Shown here: one piece after another, positions 7,523 to 16,106 of the stretch
Position numbering within the stretch: position 1 is the first letter of the stretch
How the letters are laid out: each line of letters opens with the position of its first letter
Assembly (NCBI RefSeq): GCF_040529335.1
Contig: NZ_CP159534.1
Span: 3,844,001-3,908,000, forward strand
DNA from: Streptomyces sp. HUAS MG91
GTDB lineage: Bacteria > Actinomycetota > Actinomycetes > Streptomycetales > Streptomycetaceae
Length of the DNA stretch: 64,000 bases
Reading direction: 5' to 3'
Program-made: the position numbers and the translations under genes
The notes under the pieces: generated by a model
Told to the model about the DNA's origin: nothing
Database searches by the model: none
The model's input: only the letters and a program-made list of their open reading frames with translations

Positions 7523-9346
7523 ATGTTCGCCAGGATAGATGCGGAAAACTCCCAGGGGGTTGCGCGCCGGATGAGGCGCGTGGTGCACGGCCCGCGCCCG
7601 GAGGCCGTACCGACTCTGATCACCCGCGCCTGCCTCGTCGTCGGGCTGCTGGACATAGCGGCAGGCGCCTTCCCGCGCTTCCGGCACAGCCGGATGCACA
7701 CCCTGGCGGAGGTGCTGCCCGGCACGCTCGGCCCGTTCGCCGCCGCCCTCGCGCTCAGCAGCGGCGTGCTGTTGCTGCTGCTCGCGCACGGCCTGCGGCG
7801 CCGCAAGCGGCGGGCCTGGCGGGCGGCCGTGGTGCTGCTGCCGATCGGCGCCTGCGCCCAGTTCGCGTACCGGCACTCGTTCGCGGGCGTCGTCATCCCG
7901 CTCGTGCTGTTGTGGGTCCTCGCCAAGCACCGCGCGCAGTTCGACGCGCTGCCCGACCCGCGCAGCCGCTGGCGGGCGCTGGCCAACTTCGTGGTCATGG
8001 GCGCCGGTTCGATCATGATCGGGCTGCTCATCGTCAGCGTCCACCCGCGCCGCATCGTCGGCGACCCGAGCCTGGCGGACCGTCTCCAGCACGTCCTGTA
8101 CGGCCTGTTCGGGCTCGACGGGCCGCTCGACTACACGGGCAGCGCCTCCCGCACGGTCGGCGTCTCGCTCGGCGCCCTCGGCATGATCACCGCGCTCACC
8201 ACGGTCTACTTCGCCTTCCGGCCCGAGCATCCGGCGGCCCGCCTCGCCGAGGACGACGAGAGCAGACTGCGCGCCCTGCTGGACAAGCACGGCGCCCGCG
8301 ACTCGCTCGGCCACTTCGCGCTCCGCCGCGACAAGGGAGTGGTGTTCTCGCCCAGCGGCAAGGCCGCGGTCTGCTACCGCGTGGTCTCCGGCGTGATGCT
8401 CGCCAGCGGCGACCCCATCGGTGACGTGGAGGCGTGGCCCGGCGCCATCGAGCGGTTCATGGACGAGGCGCGCGCCCACTCGTGGACCCCGGCCGTCATG
8501 GGCTGCTCCGAGACGGGCGGCGAGGTGTGGACCCGCGAGACGGGCCTGGACGCGCTGGAGCTGGGCGACGAGGCGGTGGTGGACGTCGCGGATTTCTCCC
8601 TGACCGGGCGCGCGATGCGCAACGTGCGCCAGATGGTCAAGCGGATCGAGCGCGCCGGCTACGAGACCCGGGTCCGGCGCGTCCGTGACCTCGGCCCCGC
8701 CGAGCTGGACCGGATCCGCCGCGCCGCCGACGACTGGCGCGGCACCGACACCGAGCGCGGCTTCTCCATGGCACTGGGCCGCATCGGCGACGCCGCCGAC
8801 GGCGACTGCCTGATCGCGACGGCCCACAAGAGCGACGCGGACGGCCCCGGCCCCTTCGGAGACCTCAGAGCGGTCCTGCACTTCGTGCCCTGGGGCGACG
8901 CCGGCGTCTCGCTCGACCTGATGCGCCGCGACCGCGCCGCCGACCCGGGGATGAACGAACTGCTGATCGTCGCCGCCCTCCAGGCCGCCCCGAAGCTGGG
9001 CATCAGCCACGTCTCGCTCAACTTCGCGATGTTCCGCTCGGCGCTCGCGCGCGGCGAGAAGATCGGCGCGGGCCCCGTCCTGCGCGCCTGGCGCGGCCTG
9101 CTGGTGTTCCTGTCGCGCTGGTTCCAGATCGAGTCGCTGTACCGGTTCAACGCGAAGTTCCGCCCCCGCTGGGAGCCCCGCTTCGTCGTCTACCGCTCCT
9201 CGAAGGACCTCCCCCGGATCGGCTGGGCGGCCATGCGCGCGGAAGGCTTCGTGAACATGCGCATGCCGGGACTGCTGCGGCGCCGGACACCCGAGCCGCG
9301 GCCGTGCGCCCACACCCGCCGGGAGGAGGAGGCCAGCGCCGCCTGA
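7523..9346 (+). CDS. Phosphatidylglycerol lysyltransferase-like protein (MprF/LysX N-terminal family, DUF2156)
   Basis: 607 residues if the ATG at 7523 is used; ATGs at 7472, 7481 and 7571 are in the same frame and no ribosome site decides. The N-terminal third has about six membrane segments (LITRACLVVGLLDIAAGAF onward), and from about residue 250 the soluble DUF2156 transferase domain follows (KGVVFSPSGKAAVCYRVVSG, RNVRQMVKRIERAGYETRV, ISHVSLNFAMFR). This family transfers an aminoacyl group, often lysine, from aminoacyl-tRNA to phosphatidylglycerol and so reduces negative surface charge and binding of cationic peptides. There is no lysyl-tRNA synthetase domain, so it would use the cellular pool. 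An ECF-type promoter precedes it. Confidence 0.82.
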   Translation: MFARIDAENSQGVARRMRRVVHGPRPEAVPTLITRACLVVGLLDIAAGAFPRFRHSRMHTLAEVLPGTLGPFAAALALSSGVLLLLLAHGLRRRKRRAWRAAVVLLPIGACAQFAYRHSFAGVVIPLVLLWVLAKHRAQFDALPDPRSRWRALANFVVMGAGSIMIGLLIVSVHPRRIVGDPSLADRLQHVLYGLFGLDGPLDYTGSASRTVGVSLGALGMITALTTVYFAFRPEHPAARLAEDDESRLRALLDKHGARDSLGHFALRRDKGVVFSPSGKAAVCYRVVSGVMLASGDPIGDVEAWPGAIERFMDEARAHSWTPAVMGCSETGGEVWTRETGLDALELGDEAVVDVADFSLTGRAMRNVRQMVKRIERAGYETRVRRVRDLGPAELDRIRRAADDWRGTDTERGFSMALGRIGDAADGDCLIATAHKSDADGPGPFGDLRAVLHFVPWGDAGVSLDLMRRDRAADPGMNELLIVAALQAAPKLGISHVSLNFAMFRSALARGEKIGAGPVLRAWRGLLVFLSRWFQIESLYRFNAKFRPRWEPRFVVYRSSKDLPRIGWAAMRAEGFVNMRMPGLLRRRTPEPRPCAHTRREEEASAA

Positions 9347-9379
9347 GCCCACGCGGACAGGGCACCCCTCGTCCGGCTC

Positions 9380-9392
9380 TAGGCTGGATGCA
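9380..9392 (+). promoter_or_regulatory. -10 element (TAGGCT) giving a possible leaderless folP transcript
   Basis: TAGGCT at 9380-9385 fits the TANNNT -10 rule and lies six bases before the folP ATG at 9392, so the expected transcript start is the A of the start codon. No ribosome-binding sequence is present in front of this ATG. The -35 region is weak (GGACAG near 9355). Confidence 0.45.
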
Positions 9393-10255
9393 TGAGCACG
9401 TCGCAGGTCCGCCGAGGCCACGTAGCCAATCTCCCCGTATGGGACCGCTGCGCGGTCATGGGAGTCGTCAATGTGACCCCGGACTCGTTCTCGGACGGCG
9501 GCCGCTGGTTCGACACCACCGCCGCGATCAAGCACGGCCTCGACCTGGTCGCCGAGGGCGCCGACCTGGTGGACGTGGGCGGCGAGTCCACCCGCCCCGG
9601 CGCCGCCCGGGTCGACGAGGACGAGGAGCTGAAGCGGGTCATCCCCGTCGTGCGGGGCCTGGCCGCCGAGGGCGTCACGATCTCCGTCGACACCATGCGC
9701 GCCAGCGTCGCCGAGCAGTCCCTGGCCGCGGGCGCCGCCCTGGTCAACGACGTGAGCGGCGGTCTCGCCGACCCCGCCATGGTCCCGGTCGTCGCCGCCG
9801 CGGGCGCCCCCTTCGTCGTCATGCACTGGCGCGGCTTCCTCGAAGGAGCCACCGTCCGGGGCACGTACGAGAACGTGGTCTCCGAGGTCGTCGACGAGCT
9901 GCACGCGCGCGTGCAGGCCATCATCGAGGGCGGCATCGCCCCCGACCGCATCGTCGTCGACCCCGGCCTCGGCTTCTCCAAGGAGGCCGAGCACGACCTC
10001 GCCCTCCTCGCCCACCTCGACGAGGTCCGCGCGCTGGGCCACCCGGTCCTGGTCGCCGCCTCCCGCAAGCGGTTCCTGGGCCGCGTACTCGCCGACGAGC
10101 AGGGCGCTCCGCCGCCCGCGCGCGAGCGCGACGCCGCCACCGCCGCCGTCTCCGCGCTGGCCGCCCAGGCCGGCGCCTGGGCCGTGCGCGTCCACGAAGT
10201 ACGGGCCACCGCCGACGCCGTCCGCGTGGCCCGCGCGGTCGAGGGAGCCCAGTGA
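9392..10255 (+). CDS. folP: Dihydropteroate synthase
   Basis: 287 residues, the usual length. It condenses 6-hydroxymethyl-7,8-dihydropterin pyrophosphate with p-aminobenzoate, the sulfonamide-sensitive step of folate synthesis. The two pterin/PABA signatures are intact: MGVVNVTPDSFSDGG near residue 24 and DVGGESTRPGA near residue 58; the third conserved stretch is DPGLGFSKEAEHD, and ASRKRFLG near the C terminus carries the phosphate-binding SRK. First gene of the fol operon; its TGA overlaps the GTG of the SnoaL-like gene. A -10 element right before the ATG suggests leaderless transcription. Confidence 0.96.
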   Translation: MSTSQVRRGHVANLPVWDRCAVMGVVNVTPDSFSDGGRWFDTTAAIKHGLDLVAEGADLVDVGGESTRPGAARVDEDEELKRVIPVVRGLAAEGVTISVDTMRASVAEQSLAAGAALVNDVSGGLADPAMVPVVAAAGAPFVVMHWRGFLEGATVRGTYENVVSEVVDELHARVQAIIEGGIAPDRIVVDPGLGFSKEAEHDLALLAHLDEVRALGHPVLVAASRKRFLGRVLADEQGAPPPARERDAATAAVSALAAQAGAWAVRVHEVRATADAVRVARAVEGAQ

Positions 10256-10815
10256 CCGGCACCGACACCCAGGCCGTCGACACGGCCAACCGCGCCTTCT
10301 ACGAGGCCCAGGAACGCGGCGACTTCGAGGAGCTGACCTCGCTCTGGCTGGCGCCCGAGGACGTCAGTTACGCCGAGGACGCCGACCCGGACGACGCCGA
10401 GGACACCTCGATCTCCTGCGTGCACCCCGGCTGGCCGGTGCTCACGGGCCGCGGCGAGGTACTGCGCTCGTACGCCCTGATCATGGCGAACACCGAATAC
10501 ATTCAGTTCTTCCTGACGGATGTCCGGATCAGCGTGGTCGCCGACACCGCCATGGTGACCTGCACGGAGAACATCCTCAGCGGCGGCCCCGCGCCCGAGG
10601 ACAGCGATGAGCTGGGCCCGCTGGTGGGCCAGCGCGTCGTCGCCACGAATGTGTTCCGGCGCACCCGCGACGGCTGGAAACTGTGGTCGCACCACGCCTC
10701 CCCCGTGCTCGCGGAGTCGGACGACGAGACCGACGCCCTGGACGACACCCTCGACGACGCCGACGGCCCCGGGGACGGCGGCGGCAACACCGACGGCGAC
10801 GGGTCACCCGCCTGA
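10252..10815 (+). CDS. SnoaL-like / NTF2-fold protein in the folate operon
   Basis: 187 residues. The GTG start at 10252 overlaps the folP stop (GTGA), indicating coupling. Residues 5-140 form the NTF2-like SnoaL_3 domain (ANRAFYEAQERGDFEELTSLW, then WPVLTGRGEVLRSYALIM, then GQRVVATNVFRRTRDGWKLW followed by HH). The last 40 residues are a disordered acidic, Gly-rich tail (DDETDALDDTLDDADGPGD). Proteins of this type are encoded between folP and folB in many Streptomyces. No catalytic residues can be assigned, so a role in pterin handling is only suggested by position. Confidence 0.85.
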   Translation: MTGTDTQAVDTANRAFYEAQERGDFEELTSLWLAPEDVSYAEDADPDDAEDTSISCVHPGWPVLTGRGEVLRSYALIMANTEYIQFFLTDVRISVVADTAMVTCTENILSGGPAPEDSDELGPLVGQRVVATNVFRRTRDGWKLWSHHASPVLAESDDETDALDDTLDDADGPGDGGGNTDGDGSPA

Positions 10816-11026
10816 GTGGGCGGACCCCCTCGAAAGGGCCGGAATCACGCGCTCATGGTTGGCTTTCCGGCCGCCTGGGTATGGGCGGCTACCAGCCTCG
10901 GGCCCGTCTGTCCATAGCCCCCACGGGCAAGCGATGTCGGTGCTCGCAGGTAGATTCGATTGAGGCCGGTGCGCCGACCGCACATCGACAGACCGGCCCC
11001 TACCGACGACTGCAGGAGTGATTCGC

Positions 11027-11386
11027 GTGGATCGTGTCGCGCTGCGCGGCCTCAAGGCCCGCGGGCACCATGGCGTCTTCCCCAAGGAGCGCGAAGAGGG
11101 GCAGACCTTCATCGTGGACCTGGTGCTCGGGCTGGACACCCGGGCCGCGGCGGCCGATGACGACCTGGCGAAGACCGTGCACTACGGCATCGTGGCCGAG
11201 GAGGTCGTGGCCGTCGTCGAGGGCGAGCCCGTCGACCTCATCGAGACCCTGGCCCAGCGCATCGCCGACGCCTGCCTGAAGCACGACGGGGTCCAGGAGG
11301 TCGAGGTCTGCGTCCACAAGCCGGACGCGCCGATCACCGTGCCCTTCGACGACGTGACCGTCACCATCACCCGGAGCCGAGTATGA
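11027..11386 (+). CDS. folB: Dihydroneopterin aldolase
   Basis: 119 residues from GTG 11027, chosen because GGAG lies eight bases upstream; the GTG at 11018 is inside that ribosome site. It cleaves dihydroneopterin to 6-hydroxymethyl-dihydropterin and glycolaldehyde. Family features: an N-terminal LRGLKARGHHGVFPKER with the conserved Gly-His-His-Gly and Glu, ADDDLAKTVHYGIVAEEV with the Tyr that contacts substrate, and a KPDAPI strand near the end with the conserved Lys. It is coupled to folK by a four-base overlap. The 211 bases before it, after the SnoaL-like gene, show no clear promoter. Confidence 0.95.
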   Translation: MDRVALRGLKARGHHGVFPKEREEGQTFIVDLVLGLDTRAAAADDDLAKTVHYGIVAEEVVAVVEGEPVDLIETLAQRIADACLKHDGVQEVEVCVHKPDAPITVPFDDVTVTITRSRV

Positions 11387-11982
11387 ACAAAACTCCGTTC
11401 GACCCGACCGTGCAGCCGGTACCGACCTCCGTGATGGAGCAGGTCGACGCCGCTGACACCACCCTGTCCAACCCCAAGCGCGCCGTGCTCTCCCTCGGCT
11501 CGAACCTGGGGAACCGCCTGGAGACGCTCCAGGGCGCCGTGGACGCCCTGGAGGACACCCCCGGCGTCCGCGTCAAGGCCGTCTCGCCCGTCTACGAGAC
11601 GGAGCCGTGGGGCGTCGAGCCCGGCAGCCAGCCCTCGTACTTCAACGCCGTGGTGGTCCTCAAGACGACCCTGCCGCCCGACTCGCTCCTGGAGCGCGCC
11701 CACGCGGTCGAGGAGGCCTTCCACCGCGTCCGGGACGAGCACTGGGGCCCGCGCACCATCGACGTCGACATCGTCGCGTACGCGGACGTGGTCTCCGACG
11801 ACCCGGTACTGACCCTCCCCCATCCCCGGGCCCACGAGCGCGCCTTCGTGCTCGCGCCCTGGCACGACGTGGACCCCGAGGCACAGCTGCCCGGCCGCGG
11901 CCCGGTCACCGACCTGCTCGCCGCGGTGACCCGCGAGGGCGTGGCCGCCCGCGCCGACCTGGAACTCCGGCTGCCCGAGTAA
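11383..11982 (+). CDS. folK: 2-amino-4-hydroxy-6-hydroxymethyldihydropteridine diphosphokinase
   Basis: 199 residues; ATG 11383 overlaps the folB stop (ATGA). It transfers pyrophosphate from ATP to 6-hydroxymethyl-dihydropterin, giving the FolP substrate. The HPPK signatures are present: LSLGSNLGNRLETLQ, the VSPVYETEPWG region with the pterin-stacking residues, the Mg-binding WGPRTIDVDIV, and LPHPRAHERAFVL. About 25 extra N-terminal residues precede the first strand (VQPVPTSVMEQVDAADTTL), so a later start is possible, but coupling to folB supports the ATG chosen. Confidence 0.95.
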   Translation: MNKTPFDPTVQPVPTSVMEQVDAADTTLSNPKRAVLSLGSNLGNRLETLQGAVDALEDTPGVRVKAVSPVYETEPWGVEPGSQPSYFNAVVVLKTTLPPDSLLERAHAVEEAFHRVRDEHWGPRTIDVDIVAYADVVSDDPVLTLPHPRAHERAFVLAPWHDVDPEAQLPGRGPVTDLLAAVTREGVAARADLELRLPE

Positions 11983-12057
11983 TCGTTAGGGTCATACGGG
12001 CAGAGCCGTGCGACCACGCACGGGTGACGGGCGACCGACGGGGATGAAGCAACCGCG

Positions 12058-12540
12058 ATGAAGCAACTGCGCATCAGAACTCTGGCCGGCCTGTTCGTGG
12101 TCGCCGGAGTGCTGTCCTGGGCGGGCGCCCGCCTGTGGAACTCGGTGGGCACGCTGCCCAGCGTCCCCCTGGCCGCGCCCATCGTGCTCGCGGTGATCGC
12201 CGTCGTCCTGCTGGCGACGGCGCTCTCGCTGCGCGCCCGGCTGCGCGCCCAGCGCGAGCGCCGTCCCGGCGCCAAGGGCGTCGAGCCGATGATGGCGGCC
12301 CGCGCCCTGGTCTTCGGCCAGGCGAGCGCGCTGGTCGCGGCGCTGGTCGCGGGCATGTACGGGGGCACGGGCGCCTTCCTGCTGGAGCAGTTGGACATCC
12401 CGGCCCGCCGCGACCAGGCGATCTACGCCGGCTTCTCGGTCGTCGCCGGCGTCGCCGTCATCGCGGCGGCGATCTTCCTGGAGCGCGTCTGCAAACTCCC
12501 GGAGGACGACGACACGGAGGGCACCGCTCCGGCGGCGTGA
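12058..12540 (+). CDS. DUF3180 family membrane protein
   Basis: 160 residues with four hydrophobic segments (LAGLFVVAGVLSWAGARLW; PIVLAVIAVVLLATALSL; ALVFGQASALVAALVAGMYGG; AIYAGFSVVAGVAVIAAAIFL) and a short acidic tail. This small membrane family regularly follows folK in actinobacteria; its role is unknown. Just before it, ATG 12044 opens a five-codon frame (MKQPR) whose TGA overlaps this ATG; the two starts share the ten bases ATGAAGCAAC. The only ribosome-site-like sequence, GGGG, is placed better for the mini-frame than for this gene, so translational coupling is possible. Confidence 0.88.
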   Translation: MKQLRIRTLAGLFVVAGVLSWAGARLWNSVGTLPSVPLAAPIVLAVIAVVLLATALSLRARLRAQRERRPGAKGVEPMMAARALVFGQASALVAALVAGMYGGTGAFLLEQLDIPARRDQAIYAGFSVVAGVAVIAAAIFLERVCKLPEDDDTEGTAPAA

Positions 12541-12564
12541 GGCACGCCGGACGGGCCCGGTCGT

Positions 12565-13170
12565 TCAGCGCCCGATGATCAGGCTCATCGCCTCGTTGCG
12601 CGTGGCCGGGTCGCGCAGCTGCCCGCGCACCGCGGACGTGATGGTCTTGGCGCCGGGCTTGCGCACCCCGCGCATCGTCATGCACATGTGCTCGCACTCG
12701 ACGACCACGATGACGCCGCGCGGCTCCAGGATCTCCATGAGGGAGTCCGCGATCTGCGTCGTCAGCCGCTCCTGGACCTGAGGGCGGCGGGCGTAGACGT
12801 CGACGAGACGGGCCAGCTTCGACAGGCCGGTGATCTTCCCGTCGGTCGACGGGATGTACCCGACGTGGGCCACGCCCACGAAGGGCACCAGATGATGTTC
12901 ACAGCTGGACTGCACCTCGATGTCCTTCACCAGGACCATCTCGTCGTGCCCCAGGTCGAACGTCGTCGTCAGCACGTCCTCGGGCTTCTGCCACAGGCCG
13001 GCGAATATCTCCTTGTACGCCCGTGCCACCCGTGCCGGAGTCTCCCGCAGGCCCTCGCGGTCCGGGTCCTCGCCGACCGCGATGAGCAGTTCGCGCACGG
13101 CGCTCTCGGCCCGCTTCTCGTCGAACTCGCCGATCGAGCCCTCGCCGTCGAGCGTCACCGGGTCGGTCAT
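12565..13170 (-). CDS. folE: GTP cyclohydrolase I
   Basis: 201 residues from ATG 13170 (GGAAGAGG upstream). It converts GTP to 7,8-dihydroneopterin triphosphate, the first step of folate synthesis. Zinc ligands are visible in CEHH (residues near 92) and CEHMCM (near 162); the GTP-binding stretch is [20 protein letters not shown]. The gene is convergent with the fol operon, whose last gene ends 24 bases away, and lies downstream of ftsH in the same direction, separated from it by a strong terminator. Confidence 0.96.
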   Translation of the reverse strand: MTDPVTLDGEGSIGEFDEKRAESAVRELLIAVGEDPDREGLRETPARVARAYKEIFAGLWQKPEDVLTTTFDLGHDEMVLVKDIEVQSSCEHHLVPFVGVAHVGYIPSTDGKITGLSKLARLVDVYARRPQVQERLTTQIADSLMEILEPRGVIVVVECEHMCMTMRGVRKPGAKTITSAVRGQLRDPATRNEAMSLIIGR

Positions 13171-13222
13171 GTCGTGCCTCTTCCTCGTACGGACATCCGG
13201 CACGGCCCCTGAGGTGAAGAAA

Positions 13223-13264
13223 AGGCCGCGTCCCCCACACCGTAAAGCGTGGGGGACGCGGCCT
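13223..13264 (-). terminator. Terminator after ftsH
   Basis: A perfect 16-bp stem (13223-13238 with 13249-13264, core GGCCGCGTCCCCCAC) with a 10-nt loop. On the minus strand it is followed by TTTTCTTC, the classical intrinsic terminator layout, 28 bases after the ftsH stop and ahead of the folE start. Confidence 0.9.
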
Positions 13265-13291
13265 GCATTCCGGGCCCTGTGAAGGGATCCG

Positions 13292-15307
13292 TCAGCTCTC
13301 GGGGCGGTCGTCCTTCACCGTGTCCACCGGGGTGGTGGTTTCGATGGCGGTCGCCGAGCCGTTCGCCCCGTTCGTCAGTGAGAGCTCCTTGGGGGAGAGC
13401 ACCGGCGGGCGGGTCGAGGGGGTGCGGCGGGAGGAGCCGGTCCACGCGGGGCGGGCCGGACGCTTCACGATCGGGGCGAAGATCTCTGCGATCTGCTCCT
13501 TGTTCAGCGTCTCCTTCTCCAGCAGCGCGAGGACCAGGTTGTCGAGGACGTCGCGGTTCTCGACGAGGATCTCCCAGGCCTCGTTGTGCGCCGTCTCGAT
13601 GAGCTTCTTGACCTCTTCGTCGACGAGCGCGGCGACCTCTTCCGAGTAGTCGCGCTGGTGCGCCATCTCACGGCCGAGGAACGGCTCGCTGTTGTCGCCG
13701 CCGAACTTGATCGCGCCGAGACGCTCGGTCATGCCGTACTGCGTGACCATCGCGCGGGCCGTGGAGGTGGCCTTCTCGATGTCGTTCGCCGCGCCCGTGG
13801 TCGGGTCGTGGAAGACCAGTTCCTCGGCCGCCCGGCCGCCCAGCATGTAGGCGAGCTGGTCGAGCATCTCGTTGCGCGTGGTCGAGTACTTGTCCTCGTC
13901 CGGGAGCACCATCGTGTACCCGAGCGCGCGGCCGCGGGACAGGATCGTGATCTTGTGCACCGGGTCGGAGTTCGGAGACGCCGCCGCGACCAGGGCGTGA
14001 CCGCCCTCGTGGTACGCGGTGATCTTCTTCTCCTTGTCCGACATGATCCGGGTCCGCTTCTGCGGGCCCGCGACCACACGGTCGATCGCCTCGTCCAGCA
14101 TGTGGTTGTCGATCAGCTTCTTGTCGCTGCGCGCCGTGAGGAGCGCCGCTTCGTTCAGCACGTTCGACAGGTCCGCGCCGGTGAAGCCGGGGGTGCGGCG
14201 GGCGACGGCCGAGAGGTCGACGTCCGGGGCGACCGGCTTGCCCTTCTGGTGGACCTTGAGGATCTCCAGACGGCCCTGCATGTCCGGGCGGTCGACCGCG
14301 ATCTGGCGGTCGAAGCGGCCGGGACGCAGCAGCGCCGGGTCGAGGATGTCCGGCCGGTTCGTGGCGGCGATCAGGATGACGCCGCCCTTCACGTCGAAGC
14401 CGTCCATCTCGACGAGCAGCTGGTTGAGCGTCTGCTCGCGCTCGTCGTGACCGCCGCCGAGGCCGGCGCCGCGGTGGCGGCCGACCGCGTCGATCTCGTC
14501 GACGAAGACGATCGCCGGGGCGTTCGCCTTGGCCTGCTCGAAGAGGTCACGGACTCGGGAGGCACCGACACCGACGAACATCTCGACGAAGTCGGAACCG
14601 GAGATCGAGTAGAACGGCACCCCGGCCTCGCCGGCGACGGCGCGCGCGAGGAGCGTCTTGCCGGTACCGGGCGGGCCGTAGAGCAGAACGCCCTTGGGGA
14701 TCTTGGCGCCGACGGCCTGGAACTTCGCCGGCTCCTGGAGGAACTCCTTGATCTCGTGGAGCTCCTCGACCGCCTCGTCCGAGCCCGCCACGTCGGCGAA
14801 CGTCGTCTTCGGGGTGTCCTTGGTGATGAGCTTGGCCTTGGACTTCCCGAAGTTCATGACCCGGGAGCCGCCGCCCTGCATCTGATTCATCAGGAACAGG
14901 AAGACGACGACGATGAGGACGAAGGGCAGCAGCGACAGCAGGATGCTGACGAACGCGTTCTGCTTCGTCGGGGAGACGGTGTAACCGTCGGGAATCTGCT
15001 TGCCCTCGAACTTGGACTGCAGAGCCTTGGCCACGTCGACGCCCTGGTCGCCGATGTAGCTCGCCTGGATCTTGCTGGAGCCGTCGACCTTCTCGCCGCT
15101 CTTCAGCTCGACCTTGATGGTGTTCTCGTCACCGGTGGTGATCTTGGCCTGCTGGACCTGGTTCTTGTCGATGGCCTGAATGACCTGGCCGGTGTCCACC
15201 GTCTTGTAGCCGCCGGACGAGCCGACGACCTGCATCAACACGACCACGGCAAGGACGGCCAGCACGATCCACATGACCGGCCCACGGAAGTATCGCTTCA
15301 CGTCCAT
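13292..15307 (-). CDS. ftsH: ATP-dependent zinc metalloprotease FtsH
   Basis: 671 residues from ATG 15307 ([10 protein letters not shown]), where family homology begins; an ATG at 15343 would add 12 residues and neither has a strong ribosome site. Membrane-bound AAA+ protease that degrades misfolded membrane and regulatory proteins. Two membrane helices (about 11-29 and 118-140) flank an outer domain. Walker A GPPGTGKT is at 201-208, Walker [13 protein letters not shown] follows, the second region of homology is [16 protein letters not shown], and the zinc site is HEGGH near residue 425. A Pro/Thr-rich tail of about 50 residues closes the protein. Monocistronic, with its own terminator. Confidence 0.95.
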   Translation of the reverse strand: MDVKRYFRGPVMWIVLAVLAVVVLMQVVGSSGGYKTVDTGQVIQAIDKNQVQQAKITTGDENTIKVELKSGEKVDGSSKIQASYIGDQGVDVAKALQSKFEGKQIPDGYTVSPTKQNAFVSILLSLLPFVLIVVVFLFLMNQMQGGGSRVMNFGKSKAKLITKDTPKTTFADVAGSDEAVEELHEIKEFLQEPAKFQAVGAKIPKGVLLYGPPGTGKTLLARAVAGEAGVPFYSISGSDFVEMFVGVGASRVRDLFEQAKANAPAIVFVDEIDAVGRHRGAGLGGGHDEREQTLNQLLVEMDGFDVKGGVILIAATNRPDILDPALLRPGRFDRQIAVDRPDMQGRLEILKVHQKGKPVAPDVDLSAVARRTPGFTGADLSNVLNEAALLTARSDKKLIDNHMLDEAIDRVVAGPQKRTRIMSDKEKKITAYHEGGHALVAAASPNSDPVHKITILSRGRALGYTMVLPDEDKYSTTRNEMLDQLAYMLGGRAAEELVFHDPTTGAANDIEKATSTARAMVTQYGMTERLGAIKFGGDNSEPFLGREMAHQRDYSEEVAALVDEEVKKLIETAHNEAWEILVENRDVLDNLVLALLEKETLNKEQIAEIFAPIVKRPARPAWTGSSRRTPSTRPPVLSPKELSLTNGANGSATAIETTTPVDTVKDDRPES

Positions 15308-15459
15308 CCATACGGAGCGGTTCCGCCCCGTCCCTCCTGCCATAGTGAGTTTGATAAGGCTGTTTGAAGCTGATTGAAGAACTGTTCTTCGGACGGTACC
15401 CCAGCATTGTCACCCGAAGTCGCAGGGGACGTCCGACAATCTTGCCTTCGCCTGCTCCA

Positions 15460-15490
15460 ACGGCGGGAAGCCCGTGAGGGTTCCCGCCGT
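15460..15490 (-). terminator. Hairpin after hpt
   Basis: Perfect 10-bp stem ACGGCGGGAA / TTCCCGCCGT (15460-15469 with 15481-15490), 12 bases beyond the hpt stop. No T-run follows on the minus strand, so it may be a Rho-assisted or GC-hairpin terminator of the kind common in Streptomyces. Confidence 0.6.
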
Positions 15491-15501
15491 CTGACGTGAC
15501 C

Positions 15502-16062
15502 TCAGCCGCCGTAGACGTGCGGGGCCAGCGTGCCGACGAACGGCAGGTTCCGGTACTTCTCCGCGTAGTCGAGGCCGTACCCGACCACGAACTCGTTCGG
15601 GATGTCGAAGCCGACCCACTTCACGTCGATGTCGACCTTGGCCGCCTCCGGCTTGCGCAGCAGCGTGCACACCTCGAGGGAGGCGGGCTCGCGGGTGCCG
15701 AGGTTGGTCAGCAGCCAGGACAGCGTCAGACCGGAGTCGATGATGTCCTCGACGATCAGGACGTGCTTGTCCTTGATGTCGGTGTCGAGGTCCTTGAGGA
15801 TCCGCACGACACCGGAGGACTGGGTGCCGGAGCCGTACGAGGACACCGCCATCCAGTCCATGGTGACGGGGGTGGACAGGGCGCGAGCCAGGTCCGCCAT
15901 GACCATCACGGCACCCTTGAGCACCCCGACGATGAGCAGGTCCTTGCCCGCGTATTCGGCATCGACCTTGGCGGCCAGCTCGGCCAGCTTCGCGTCGATC
16001 TCTTCCTTGGTGATGAGCACCGACTGAAGGTCGGTGCCCATGTCTTTCGCGTCCACCCGCAT
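15502..16062 (-). CDS. hpt: Hypoxanthine phosphoribosyltransferase
   Basis: 186 residues from ATG 16062. It salvages hypoxanthine and guanine to IMP and GMP with PRPP. The PRPP-binding signature is [13 protein letters not shown] (residues near 107), the flexible loop is [10 protein letters not shown], and the purine-specificity region [22 protein letters not shown] lies near the end. Located 44 bases downstream of tilS in the same direction, so the pair is probably cotranscribed; tilS-hpt-ftsH order is conserved from Bacillus to Streptomyces. A GTG at 16056 is an alternative start. Confidence 0.95.
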   Translation of the reverse strand: MRVDAKDMGTDLQSVLITKEEIDAKLAELAAKVDAEYAGKDLLIVGVLKGAVMVMADLARALSTPVTMDWMAVSSYGSGTQSSGVVRILKDLDTDIKDKHVLIVEDIIDSGLTLSWLLTNLGTREPASLEVCTLLRKPEAAKVDIDVKWVGFDIPNEFVVGYGLDYAEKYRNLPFVGTLAPHVYGG

Positions 16063-16106
16063 CACTTTCGGTCGTCCCACCGGCCGCCGCGACGTGAGCC
16101 GCGGTG

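Noticed and set aside
15308-15343. Earlier ATG for ftsH at 15343
   Set aside because: It has no ribosome site and adds residues not found in relatives; kept only as an alternative.
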